NCBI GenBank assembly: GCA_932521035.1
Contig: OW051497.1
Location: 3,596,001-3,660,000, forward strand
DNA length: 64,000 nucleotides
Origin: Oscheius dolichura
Lineage: Eukaryota; Nematoda; Chromadorea; Rhabditida; Rhabditidae
Direction of reading: 5' to 3'
Of the stretch, positions 1 through 12,947 are shown piece after piece. Under the pieces are notes generated by a model. It had not been told where the DNA came from. It saw only the letters and a list, made by a program, of their open reading frames with translations, and made no database searches. Positions within the stretch are counted from its first letter, which is position 1. The number at the start of each line of letters is the position of its first letter. A program made the position numbers and the translations under genes.

Positions 1-357
1 CAGCCGGTATATCTGAAGGCCAGGCATGTCAGAGTTTCTTTGTCCATGTGCCACTGGAAAATAAGACATTGAAAGGTGAATGTCCAGGATACAGACCATG
101 ATTGATGACGTCTCGTTGAAAGTACAGTTCGTGTCATCTCCGATATCCAGGGGCTCGGCGCAGTTGTCTCTTAACTCGAAGCCATCTGAAGCGAGAAAGT
201 TTGATCCTTACAAAGGAATGGGTAATATTTTTGTTGCAGTACTCACTCTTTTATAGAATAAGTGCCCAAGTAAAGACTTTGCAACGAAAGAACTCAACCC
301 ACCGCTGGCTACCTGTGCGAAGTATAAGATAAGCAGAATGGCGACTGTTTTCCACAT
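1..357 (-). CDS. Secreted Kunitz-type protein, 5' part, cut by window edge
   Basis: Three minus-strand exons (357-303, 185-97, 53-1) join in phase through introns of 117 and 43 nt with GT...CAG borders. The product starts with a hydrophobic signal peptide (MWKTVAILLILYFAQVAS). It then shows a Kunitz/BPTI-like pattern: a Cys followed by EP-L-x-x-G, a second Cys, and TCLAFRYTG followed by TG at the edge, which can only begin a Cys or Trp codon. The seven residues between the third cysteine and the expected fourth match BPTI. The first two intervals (11 and 18 residues) are longer than the BPTI 8 and 15. Such domains usually inhibit serine proteases, and in nematodes they often occur in secreted or cuticle proteins. 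Whether more domains follow cannot be seen. The first donor (GTGGGT) was chosen because it keeps phase; the stronger GTGAGT further in would give a stop. Confidence 0.62.
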
Positions 358-3300
358 CTGAAAAGGAAATTCTCAAGAGTGATTTAATGAAATTGAGAGG
401 AAGACAAGAAATAGAAAGGGCACATGTTTTCTAGGAAAATATGAAGGACAGAATCCGTGTTTTGCGCAAGAGCGAGAGTTGCTGGTGTAATACTGCAATC
501 GACTACACAGCAATGAACTGACCCAGTGAACCGTGAACGACCTCACATTGAATGCTGATCACTCTTTGTGGGCAATCCAGAAGATGTTATGGAAATGGCA
601 AAGAAAAGAAAATGTTGTCATTTCGGCGACTAGTCATGATAAAGACGCCAAAATACTGGTTTCGGAGAAAGGAATTCTGGAAAACAAGCGAGAAAGACGA
701 GTGTGGAGGTAGGAGGAGGTGCCTAACAATAGGGGGCAAGTAAACTTGTGAGTAGGAGCAAACTGCAAATAGAAGATGCCATCGGCAGCCGAGAAGTGTT
801 CAAGTTGAACGATAGGCCCCCTACAAAACAAACAAAGGGACGATCAATGAAATCAGCTGGCATCCGCCGGGCCGATGAGAACAGCCGCATCATAGAAAAA
901 GCTACATGTACCACGCTCTGAACCAGGAAGTGGGAGGACCTCACGCAGACTGTTTGAAAAATCAAAATAGAGAAAAGGGGAGAACATGGCGACCAGGATA
1001 CAGTAACAAATATAGCAGCACGTGGAAATATCCGCCCTTTATCCGATTTGCAGCAGCAGTTGTCGCTTATTGTTCCGACTGGACTGAGACGACAATGGAG
1101 TCGCCGTCGGGGTGGCGAGCATAACATGTTGGTTTTAAAAAAAACACGTAGGGAATGAAAGTATTTCTTCATATGGACGTTATAAATGTGACTTCAAGTT
1201 TATATATAGCTGTAGTCTGGCTCAGTTGTCAAATACCTATACCAAAAGGAAGTGAGTTGAATGGAATGAGGGGATGGTCATTTGAGGAAGAGTGAGTCAG
1301 GGCTGAGGTTGGGGAACAGGAGTTGGCGGGGAGACCAATGGCTATTGTCAAGAGGCTGCGTGCTGTAATGAGATTTCGAGTGACTCAGATACGAGGGAGA
1401 CAACACAATTCGATAGACACCAACATTTCCGGGACACCGACTGATTTCTGGTAATTACAGTAATCTAACTCTTTAGCACCGAGGAGCTAGAACTCGTGAT
1501 CGGTTATAGCATACTTCCCATAAAAGATGTTAAATAAGATTATTCGGCAGCAATTCGAGGAACTAATAAACAGTCGAATGCCAACCCCTGCTGGATATCA
1601 CGAGAAGGATCAAGAACGTTTTGTCGACGACAGCTGCATGCATTTCACGCAACTGAAACACGTCTGAATATGAAGAAGGCTTGCTGTAATGAGGGAAACC
1701 TTTTGGACCACCACCAGATATTTTGTAGTTCAGTACTCGGAGGATTAAAATCTCTCCATCGTTCTCTACTGCGCCCTTTCTCGGGACCAATAGCATAGAA
1801 TGCACTAACGATGGCTCATATAAACCACGTTTTTTGAAATTTTGAACGAGCTCCAGGGTAAGCTGCTATTAGTTCAATTGTGCTTTTTGCCAACAATGAG
1901 CAGTGAAGCGGAAACTATTCGGAGTTCCGGTAGTATGGAAATTCTTTGCTTCGTCCGGTTGATCTCGATCCAACTATTACCCAGAGTACATATTAATCAT
2001 CTTCCTATCGGTGATAATTTCCTGATCACGGAAGTTGCTATCCCCTTCCGCCGCCGAGTATGATGATGAGGAACCCTTTATGACGGCGTCGCCTCTTTAC
2101 CCAACAATTGTGGCCGCCTTATGAGATGAACCGCGTTAGGGAAAATTGGAAGAGCTTTGCAGGGCATCCACAATTCTATTCTTTCTATCTCGTTTTTTTT
2201 ATTCTGGGATCAGTTTTCTCGGCGAGAAAGGGAAGCCAGTCGGCGACTACCCTATCGAGTACTAATTGACAGTGAGCTTAGCTGGGGAACACTATCCGAC
2301 GGAGATCATCTTAATGGGCTCATTTAATAAGTATCATCCTCAGGACAAACATGACTCTCTACCCGGGGCGATAAAGTATGATTCCTCAAAGATTTTACGG
2401 CTTAGTTTTATGAGCGGTACCCGGAGAGACGGCTGCACCCGCGCCTTCCTTGATTCGCCCTTCTTCATATCCCCTATTTGTTCCTATTTAGCTGTCAACA
2501 GTTAGCGGTGCCTTTCCGAGGCCAAAACACTTTCCCTCCTCGTATTTCACTCTGCCCCCTCAAACATCCAATCTCATCCTTCCCATCCAGCAGTTTCCAA
2601 ATCTTCCAATGTGTTTCCGTGAGCATTGCCACTGGACATCCTTCTCGGAAAACTTATTCTGATAAGAGATCGAGAGAAAAGAACATATCCCTGGAACTCC
2701 AAATGTTATTATGGTGTACGGTGTAACTTTCCTACTCTAGACGGAAATAATCAACTTCAAGTCCAACACTTTGATATCAGTACACTGTTGTTAATGAGAT
2801 GTTGTGTGAATTTTCTAGTGGATTGCCTTCTTCCTCTTTCTTATTCGATGCAGCTATATCGTGGTAATTTGAGTAGCAAACTTTCTTCCAACTTATTCGA
2901 TTTCTATTGGATTATTCTGGACGCCTATCCTCGGCTACTTGTCCTTTTTTTGGACCCGCGTCTTCTAATCTTCGGTTTCATTTCATTCTCTTCTTCTTCT
3001 TTTTCTGGCTTCTCCATCTAGCCGGCCAGAATTCCAACATTTGGAAATGACCGCTGATCTGTCTCCTCCCCGCCTGATCCAATTTTTTTGGCACTTCCTC
3101 GGACTCACTTTTTTGCGTCTAGAGAGTTATAGAGGCGAACGGCCGTCCTTGAGATTCCCTCTATCACTTCTTCCATTCTGGGAAACACTACTCCTTCCCG
3201 AGGCCCGAACGAACGATTTAACATTTGAATTGGAAACATTTGTCAGTGACAAAAGTCAAGCTGGCCCAGGTTCTTGTCATCGGCTCGTTTATTGCTCGTC

Positions 3301-6300
3301 AATTGTGTCGACAGCAGGCGGCGTTTTGGGACTTTTCCATGACATCCCCTTGAAACATTTGTACGCTCACCTGTTCACTTGAACCTGGTCTGACAGCTGA
3401 CTTAATCATCCTCAAGATCCCTCAAGAAAATAGAAAACCTTTTATTTTTACTTGTAAATTTAGCCGTTATCCATATTTTCTCATGTTCTTACACCCGGTG
3501 AAGTCGCTGATAAATGGCGGCGGGAAAAAGAGGGCAGATGTCCCTATGAGACAAATTACAGCTGTGAGATTTGATTTTTACTGTTCCTGGAACTTTACCT
3601 ATCCAAGGTATCATTTTTGTTAAAAGTCAAGAGTCTCGCGTGATTCAGCCTGTCCCATCAGGAAATTAAACCTCTTCCCCTTCATTACGAATGAGGCCCT
3701 TCCTCGTTTTTGTCTTTTGTCAAAGAGATACGCTTCCCCTCTGCTCTTCCTGTTTTGTTCTCTACAGGCTGATCTACAAACTTCTCAATGTTCTTTGTTT
3801 ATTGAGTGGCAATCACATTTTCGAAGAGTTAGGGGAGCAGAAATTAAAAAGAAAACAAAAGGAATTCCTCAAGAAATACTCTTATTACTTTCACTTCTCT
3901 TATTACTTTCCGAACACTTTTGTCTAATACTGATATCAAGTCCCCCTAGGAAAGAGATTTCGCCGTTTTCCTTCGGGGATCATCGTCTTTTCTACAGAAT
4001 TAAAAACACGTTTTGTTATTTGTCTGCACCCGGCTTTTCCAAAAATAATCACAGCTTCCCTAGAGAGGTTTTATGATATCATTCTGCAATCAAACCCCAT
4101 CCTAGTCGGCCTCAGTCCCGTACGATGGTTCTGTCACCAGAGTGAGTCCATTTCAAAAGAATTTATCGTTTAACCGTAGCTGCACCAACCGGACTAGATT
4201 TTACACCTCTAACTGGCCTCAAAATTTATGAGGTGTTTTCGGAGAATTTTGGAAGAATTATGAAGCTGCGACTAGCTGTTTTCGATAATTTGACAACGGA
4301 TATGAAGAGGAGCATCTGTCAACCGGGTGGTAATGCGCATTAAACCGCACATTGTCCAGCCGTTCAGTTACTGGAACACATCCATGCTCTCATTCCTTTG
4401 CTCGTTTGATTTCCCTCCCCTTCCCTGGACTTCCTTATGTCCCAAATATTTAAAGGAGTCAGATATAATGACGGGGCGAAGGCGCGATGTTTCAGTTGAC
4501 AACGGGATTTGTTCTCGTGTCCGATGGCCTCGCGTATCTCATTTCATCCACCAGCTTTGTGATTATTCTTCAGTTTTTAAACAAATAATGACATCATTAG
4601 AAACTGAAGACAACCCTGATGAGTCCCCCGGTTAATTATGATACAGTATAACTTTCCAGTTCTGAGAGAGAAGGTACTTATTTACCTCTGATCATTGAAC
4701 TTAATTCTCTGACCAATTTTTCGAAATAATTGCCAGATCACGAGGTGTTTTGTTTAGCTCGGGGGTCCCTTTGCTCATTAAACAGGGCCTTCATTATCTT
4801 TCCCCCCATTCCTCAACAATTGAGCACCTGTCCGTACCCGTTTCCTTTCCCTCCGTCGTTAATGACAATGGGTAGGTGTAGTTCTTGTTCCTACCGTATT
4901 CTACAGCCCCTCAATAATAAGATCTTTCCAGGATGCGGTGTAGGGCGTCCTCCTACTGTCAGCTGGAGGACCGCAGACAGTTCCTGACGCCGACTTCGCC
5001 CTCCGCCTATCAGATCAACACCCTGAGCAAGAAGAACGGGTCTCCCTCATCACAAGGTGTGTCTAGATTAATATAGAGGGTTCAATGCGACAAATTATGC
5101 GGAAGAGCAAGTACATGATCGGATAGTGGGAGGATTAGGGAGTGCGAACAATATCCTCCATCTGCTCTTTTGCGTTTGTTATCTCCCGTGTTTATCCAAT
5201 TGAAACAGCGTAATTAGCGGGTAAGAATACTCCCCATCAAATCAAACCAACACAGCCGTTTGGTGCCGTTTTATGCGAGATTTTCGCCTTTTGGATAATT
5301 GTTTCAGGTGCTTGGCTGTGTAATCCGCTTAGTTTTTTATTCAAACCCACCGGCTGATTTTATATTAAACACAACGTATAATGTTTATTATTTTTAGCGA
5401 GGCGTCTTTTTCTAAGCGTGATCAAATTTTGCATTGCTTCTAGTTTCAAATTTCTTACGTAAAATAATATTTCCCGTCTTTTCTGGCATGTAGGCGTCTG
5501 TCCCCCACCTTCCGCGCTGTTTACAAGCTACAAAAATGCTTGACACCCTGAAGGGGACTCTCTCGGAAATCCTATGATGCAATGATAAAAAATCTACATC
5601 TTTTGATGTGGCCCGTGGAATAATCCTCAATAGAAGGTCATTAGTCTATTTCCCTACCACATTCCCCTCTATGTAGGTGACTCTCAATGTGTTAATGGAG
5701 ATCACTGATCGCTTGTACTTTTTTGAGGTCCCAAAAACACGTTTACTTGTCAGTTTCGAAGAATTAAGTTAGATGAGCGGTCAGAGCAGCTTTTGAACTG
5801 CCAAGCGGAAGATTAACCGGCCCAGGTCTTCTTTTGCATCCGTATATTTCCATCAATTTTTATTATTGGTAGTTTCTGGGGCATTCCGTAACTCCTGAAG
5901 TTCAAAAGTTTCCTTCTTTCCCTTTCCATGAAGGGCCTGTTGTTGCCAGGAATCTATAAACGGGAAATTATCTTATTCCCCCCTTTATTTTCTCTCTGGC
6001 TAATTTCCGAAATGATGTGTTCCATTCTCTTCTTTTCTAATCATGTTTTGTTGATATTAGCTGAGATTATCACCGAGCTATAAGCGGTGGGGGGCCGGTG
6101 ATTGCTGAGAAATGAGTCATTCTCCCGCTTTTTATAGTAGCCGAGAACAGGTGAAACCCAAAACGACATGCGGGTTGACTTTGTCTTTCCGAAGTCAACC
6201 TTCGATCGCGCCATTTGAAGCGTTCAACAAAATATTTTTATAGCTGCCTATTCCAACAATAATTTCCCTTTTTCCAATAGGGCAGAGGCTCTTTGGGCAC

Positions 6301-8605
6301 AAAAAATTTTCTGAGAATTAGCATTTGTATGTTCGCATGCTGTTCGGGGGTGGACCGACACCGTCCAAAACAATTTTTTTGCCCTAAAGGTCACAGATTA
6401 CCGTTTGACTCAGGTCAAACTTTATTAAATCTGCAAGGGGTGGCTGTTTATCTCCACTTCCCCCCTTCCACTTCCCATTGTATTTGACCACACCTCGTCT
6501 GGCCACTTATGTTTTCTGTAATATGGCTTCGTTTTTTATTTTTACGGAATTCGAGCAACCCCTTCGCCCCCTTCGTGCTCACCTCCACAAATTCCAAAGA
6601 CCTCCGGTTGAAACGCGATGGGCTATCAAAAATCTCGATCTCGTTCCCTCTTTCTCTTTCTTCCTTGAGTCTATCAATTAAGTTGTAACGGATGGCGTCG
6701 CTTGACCTACCACGTCCCTCCTATTTGAGGGTGAATCTCGAGAGGAGAAGTCTCAGTCTGGACCATCGGAGAGTCCGGGGCAAACTCATTCGAAGGCAGC
6801 GCTTCCATAGCGATGGACCATGTCGCCGACTTACCGAAGCGGTTAAACGTATGTTTAAAGGTTTGGCCCCCCTACATGCAAGGGAAGGGGAGTACTTGCT
6901 GCAAAATACGTTCGGCCTTGCTCAACGTCATGCGAACACTTTTAATGTGACCTCCAGGGAGTTGTAAATGCAGTGAAAAGGGTCCGAGTTCAGCTCCCAC
7001 ATCGGGGAAAAGGAAGAAATAATCCAGCATCTTTCAGCATCCACCAATCTGACCAGCTCCTTAACTACATTACCACAGTGAGTTCATTTAAAAGGCCAGC
7101 GATGATATAATTAATATACACATCCATGCAGGACCACTGCTGTTTTCCTTAGAGCTCTTGGAGAACTAGCGTTTTCCGTTGGAGCGTATGTAATGAATGG
7201 CCGTTGGCAGTCAAATGTTCTGATTTGGGGGTAGATCTTTCTCCGGCTGCTCTCGCCTGACACCCACTTTCACAGGAACAGCCTTTTATTTCCAAAGAGC
7301 TCCCTGTTTTCCACTTTAGTTCACTCCATTCTACTCGCCTAGAACTTTCAGCGATCTCACAAAGCTTTGGTACAACAAAGAATAATAGAATTTTGAGTGA
7401 TGTCAGAAGGCACTCATCCTGCCACTCAGTTAGCGTATAAAATAGACAGCCTAATTGAGTTTCAAGTTGCGAACTCGGGTTCCTAACACTTCCTTGGCCC
7501 TTCATTAGAACGGCCCTAGTGGTTCAAGACTTGATCTCTTCGGCCTGGTTTCTATAAAGGGAATTTATTACCGCACTCTGTAAATGTTAACAGCCCCGAG
7601 CTTGAGATTATTTATGATTTCAGCACCGAAGACATAATAATAAAATAAAAAATATTACGACTATCCCCCTGAAATAGTAGAACCTACCGTAGCTTTCCAT
7701 TACCCTTTATTGGTCTGGTATATAAACCCTGCTCTAAAATTGTTCTACATTCGGCTGTAATGTCTTCTTTACGCGATATGCGAAGGGCTGGACCACTTTT
7801 CTAGTAAGTTCTCCATCGATATTCCATTCAAAAGTCGCCTATTATTTTCGCAAAATTTCACAGCGATTTGTGCTCCGTCTAGGACTGTTTATGCCATTCG
7901 GTTCCCCTGACGGAAGTACATTACCCCGACACAATAGGTGCCAATCCTCATTAGAAGCTATCTGTTTCAATGAATAAGTAACATCAAGAGCTTGGATTTC
8001 AGTGCCGGCTGCCACGTGGGACGACCTCTGATCAAAGGAAATACTGTGTGCAACGCATCATCACATCGAGGAATGGAGTAAGTGCACTTTTTCTTTAATT
8101 AACCGGGGTTGCATTCTTTTTACGCATGATTAATTAATCGGGTTGGAAGGAGTCGAGTCGTTAGAATCTGAGAAAGGATAACGGCTATATCTGACAGAGC
8201 ACCTGCCGATCTTTTCACTACCAGACACTGCTTAATATCACATAAATTTTCTCTCTCTTTAATGTCACGATATTGGAAATCTCTGAGCCGTTTACCCCTT
8301 TGATAAAAACAAGAAAAACTTATGAAGGCGCCAAGGTGGATGACGGACTCTGGAGGTCCTATCCCATAGGCCAATCATTTTAGGATTTTTGGATTTTGAC
8401 AAAAGAAACGTTTTGCCATGAGCTTATTTTCCTAAAATGAAGTTTCACACCGTATTAGTTTCCTTTCTAAATAACTGTTATCCGCTTAATGGCACCCCTC
8501 CTCCATCGAGATTAGCGCTGGGCGGAATAACAAATTTTCAAGAATTGAATACGGAACTAACAAAGTTCTTTACTTACGGAATCCCAACACCGTGTCTACT
8601 CCGGC

Positions 8606-8631
8606 AAAATAGAAACAACACTTTCTCATAA
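8606..8631 (+). repeat. 26-nt direct repeat, copy 1
   Basis: This 26-nt segment, containing AGAAACAACA and TCTCATAA, recurs at 8840-8865 with two mismatches. The pair is 234 nt apart in the same orientation. No terminal structure was seen. Confidence 0.6.
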
Positions 8632-8839
8632 AGAATGAATTTGCCTTCCTTTTTTACCAATTTCCGAACCGTGTAGGCAACTTTCAACTAATGCAAATTA
8701 ACTGGAAAACCTCCCAAAGTTGAAAAAGGGAAGGTTCATGACAATTAACGGGCACACCGGCTGCATACACGTTATTTGAGCTGTTTTAGGCATTGTGAGA
8801 AACCACTCAATCTCTATTCTCAAAGGCGTGTTTTCACAG

Positions 8840-8865
8840 AAAACAGAAACAACACGTTCTCATAA
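8840..8865 (+). repeat. 26-nt direct repeat, copy 2
   Basis: Second copy of the segment at 8606-8631, differing at two positions. It lies 134 nt upstream of the first copy of the unrelated 46-nt repeat, so two independent repeat pairs cluster within about 1.1 kb. Confidence 0.6.
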
Positions 8866-8999
8866 TTTATGTAGCGAAAAGATCTAACAAATCAACCGTG
8901 AGAGATTTTCTCAGGGAACGGCTTCATTTTCTCGTTAAAGTGATCTAGATTCCCACTTCTTCCCTCCTCCAATTTTCATATTTTTGGCAAAAGGGTCCT

Positions 9000-9045
9000 G
9001 CACCTGTTATAATGAGTATTTATCTCTCCGCTAGTACGTCCTGTA
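9000..9045 (+). repeat. 46-nt direct repeat, copy 1
   Basis: A 46-nt block that includes CACCTGTTATAATGAG and CTCCGCTAGTACGTCCTGTA recurs at 9628-9673 with a single G/A difference, exactly 628 nt downstream in the same orientation. Flanks do not match. The near identity suggests a recent duplication or a conserved short element. Confidence 0.8.
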
Positions 9046-9627
9046 TGGGTCCTGATGAAATCATAGTAACATTTGGAATAATGCAATCTAGACGGGCGGT
9101 GACTTAATGACTTCTAGACATATTTTATATTCCACACAAAAACAACTAAAACGTTCAATCTGGTGAGCGACCAGGGCTGAAAAAGTAATGAGCCCATTGA
9201 GGCCATTGTTCAAATTGGTCCGGTCATTAGTTTGCCTCTTTTCATTGACTTAGCATAGGTCTCGTTGATCTGAAATCAGTCTGGTTTTATTCCCTGGATC
9301 AGGCTCTTTTTGATGTATGCCAAGCTATGAATTTCCTTCCGATTGGCGTCAAATGATCACATCGGTCTTTCTTTTTGCTGTCTTTTTCCGCCTGACCCAC
9401 GCTTTCCTCTGCCGTTTACTCTTCATCATTGAGCCGGTTAATTGGAGTAAGGCTCAGAGACACCTCATTTACATGTGTACCTCGGATATAATATTCCCTC
9501 CTCCAAAGAATTTCCTACATATTATATTTTATGAAATCACATTAATCCTTGTATCTCGCATTGCCCAGATGCCATTTGGCTTAAATATTCTGACAATTTC
9601 TATTGTGAGGGGGGGCTAAACCCACGC

Positions 9628-9673
9628 GCACCTGTTATAATGAATATTTATCTCTCCGCTAGTACGTCCTGTA
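9628..9673 (+). repeat. 46-nt direct repeat, copy 2
   Basis: Second copy of the block at 9000-9045, with one substitution. It sits between two unrelated flanks outside any recognised gene. Confidence 0.8.
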
Positions 9674-12600
9674 CTGTGCTTATCCGCGTTTCTTAGTTTC
9701 CTGGCATTTTTCGGTAAAGTCCGCGATATTTCTCTGTTCCCGCTAGACTGCCCGTCAAACATTATCATTCAAAGAACCTCAACTTATGATCCAGTTATTT
9801 ATCTATGTTATACATAGTCTCTCTTAACTTTACTCATATCCTCCTCGTAGAAATGGACCGCCGTTTTCAAAGAGTGGGAAAATTTCATCGGATGCCAAAG
9901 TACTCTGACAGTATTTTACATTCACCCTACTACATGTAAGAGAATTTGGCGTTTGCAGTGCAGATAACTCTTACCGACTAGTTTCAGTTTCAGTTCGCAG
10001 CCTTGCCGGCTGGATCGGCGGCATGGAAGAAGCTGTGATTTACACGCGACGGACCACGACGAGGAGGGCAGAAGTTTCGACAACCCCATTGCTCAGGTAG
10101 GACATCAAAACGACTATGTTTTAGTATTTGTTGGGGAAGGGGAGGGTATAATTCAAGGGCATAATTTTTAACCTCAATTACAATTTCGCGGAAAGAATTT
10201 AATCGCACTGAAATATCATTAGAGTAACCGGCGGGAGAATAGAGCTCGCAGCGAAGATCGGCAAGCTCACTTGACGTGGGAATCACTCAATCGAACTTCC
10301 TCAACTGTATGCGCAGTCTAGGATGCCATGAGCTACTTCAAACTTCAATCAACGATTCCGTTGATCACAAATGTATTCCATCTTTTTTTGTAAATGATGA
10401 CAGTAGTGATAGTCGTTGCCAATTGTTTCACCTGTTACATTCCTCCCGATAGCAGACACTAGCTCTTGCATTATTTGAATGGCTACGCCCTGGAAGCCGA
10501 TGTGCCCATAAAATTTTATGAACTAAACATGAGAAAGATGTTCATTCTTCGCCAAGGTGGAAATTGTTTTCCCCTTTCCCCGTCTTATACTGTCAAATCC
10601 AATTGAAGCCTCTATTTTTCCGACTAGCTTGCGAACTTAGAGAAGTTTGTCCTTGAGTAGTCTATCTAAAACATTAAATATAAGTACCCGTTAAATATTT
10701 CAGCCTGTTCACTTGACGTGTTTTGATTTTCGGACCCGCCAAATTTTCAACTGATAGAGTCGAGTGGGAGCTGGCGCGTTAGCAATTCAGATTCTACGGC
10801 TGGCGCCAATTTTGACCTCTTCGAGTCTTTTTTCAAAAATGCTCTTCATCTTATTGGTTTCGTTTACGGCAGCCTTGTTTTAGCCGTAAAAAATCCCCTG
10901 ATCCATGATCTTCGCCTGCTCCGGGAACGGGAGGTTCTCGTCTGTCTGTCTCTCACACGGTCTCGCCTGGTACCGGGAATCTTGCCGCTTTCCGTAATGC
11001 TACACCCTGACCTCCGGATGATTGGATTCGCTTTGCAAAGGGTAATCCCGGGGATAGGCCATATGTTTCTACTGCTGCGCTTCCTCGCATGTGCCTGTCG
11101 CCAGCTAGTCTTCCAAAGTTTTATAGGTGCAAACAATACCCTGCTTTCAATTGAATTGGCCCTTTCTGCATTTTCTATCAAAGCATTTTGCAAGTCTACA
11201 GTAATCAGAGCAGCAATCCTCGTCAAGCTCGTTTTTTAGACAACAATAGGTGACGAATAGCATCTCTGATTCGCAGACACCACCTGGCTGAACGTATGTT
11301 TACCGAGATTTCTGAAAGCCGAGATCATTTAACCAAAAACTAAGCTAGACTCCGGCCGTCTCAAACACTCTGAATGACGCCATAATTTTATTCTATTTTT
11401 TTCTTACCCGGAATTGATAATTAGGTTCAACTTCACAAGTTCGGTCACGTATTCCTCATCACCTTTTTCACTGCTGACGTCCCCTTATCTTTAATTCTGA
11501 GAAGTTTCCCGCGATCAATCCACTCAATCCACCAAAAGGCTTCGTTTTTCGGAAGTTATAGGGTCCAAACTGCCGGAAGATGTTAGCAAAAACGGCTGTT
11601 TGCAGCTCACGTTGAGCTGGTTCCTCCTGGAAGAATTCAATTAGAGTAATTGAGAGTATGGAGGCCATTGTTCACGATGTTTCCCACGGAGTAGACATGG
11701 TTTACCACCTAAGGGTTTTATGTTTCGGAGAAGGAGGAGAATCCTCTTGCCATTCTCATCTCACGACAATTGAGCCTTTTCTCCTGAATGAAAAGAGAGA
11801 CATTTGAAACCGCTTGCTTTCTACGATTGACGTCCCTCTTTGCCAACATCTGCGATTATTTCCACCTTTTCCACGCACCCGAATTGATGTGTAGAACTTT
11901 TTCAATGTAGCATGTAATGTGCACTTCAAAAAATAGACATCAACCAGTTGAATAAACAATGCGCAGATCAGGAAATGAACTGGCGCCTTTTAGCAATTGA
12001 ACTCTCGTCTAATTTGACTGGAAAACTTGTGTGACAAATACCAATCTCATAAAATCAGGGTTTCCCCCATTCCTAGCATATGACTCATGTAATGCTTAAT
12101 TATAATCTGATAGCAGTTTGCAACAACACGTCGTATCATTTAATAATTTATGCAAAAGAACACCGTTCTCTTTTCGTACTAAAAAACAGTATTGGCTAAT
12201 AACCTTGCTAGTTTACATTATAAACTTGTAAAGCAGCAGAAATTTCATGTAAAACGTTGCAACAATTTTTAATTATGGAAAAATAGCAATAATTTGCAAA
12301 TAGACCCCCTGCATCTCTTTCTTAATCATCAATATGTAAATATTAGATAATTAAGGCTCCATTTATTTGCCACCACCCGGAGGGATGCAAAAAACCTCAA
12401 GGAGAACCCCTCTGGAAGTGAAATGAATCCCTCTCTCTATCACGCGATTGAAACGTTCCCATGTAGAAATCAGAAAACAAGATAACTTAGGCTAGCTGAA
12501 ACTGATATCCAGCTTTGGGGAAGGAGGCGCGTGTTTACTTAAGGATATAAAAAGTTTCTTGAGACCAAAAAAAAGAGCTTTTAGTTAAGAGGTTCATTCA

Positions 12601-12947
12601 GAAGATCAAACATGCAAAACAAGATTAAGGGGGCCATTTTCGTTTCTGAAACTAACTTTTCGTGTCCCATGAGACCCTACTCTACTCTGCGTCATCGTAA
12701 TCATCCAGGAAATAATATGTACTACTTCACGCCCGTTCATTATAAATCATTATACCCTGACTGCCTCCTCTTGCTCCCTCATCAATCTATTCCCCTACAT
12801 GGGAAATTATTTCCTATCCATCTGGTCACTTTTTGTCTATCTCGGCTGAATATCAAGTGACTTACTTTGTCTTTTCCGTCACTCGTCACCTTTTTCTCCT
12901 ATCACATATCCTCTCTGGATTCTTCTCTAATTTCCCCTCTCACAGCC

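Larger units (their letters stand above)
358..12947. other. 12.6 kb without a recognisable gene
   Basis: All open frames here are short. None shows family motifs, a run of phase-compatible splice sites, or a signal peptide leading into a conserved domain. From about 2,400 to 4,800 the plus strand is conspicuously rich in C and T, which leaves long but featureless open frames. Two pairs of short direct repeats lie between 8.6 and 9.7 kb. It probably contains the upstream regulatory region, and perhaps unrecognised 5' exons, of the SK channel gene that starts at 12,948. Confidence 0.55.

Noticed and set aside
1842..4076. Several plus-strand open frames of 70-130 codons
   Set aside because: They lie in pyrimidine-rich DNA where stops are rare. 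No motifs, no phase-compatible splice chain and no signal peptide leading to a domain.
10864..11239. Overlapping frames on both strands around 11 kb
   Set aside because: Arg/Ser-rich low-information translations with no conserved pattern and no splice context.
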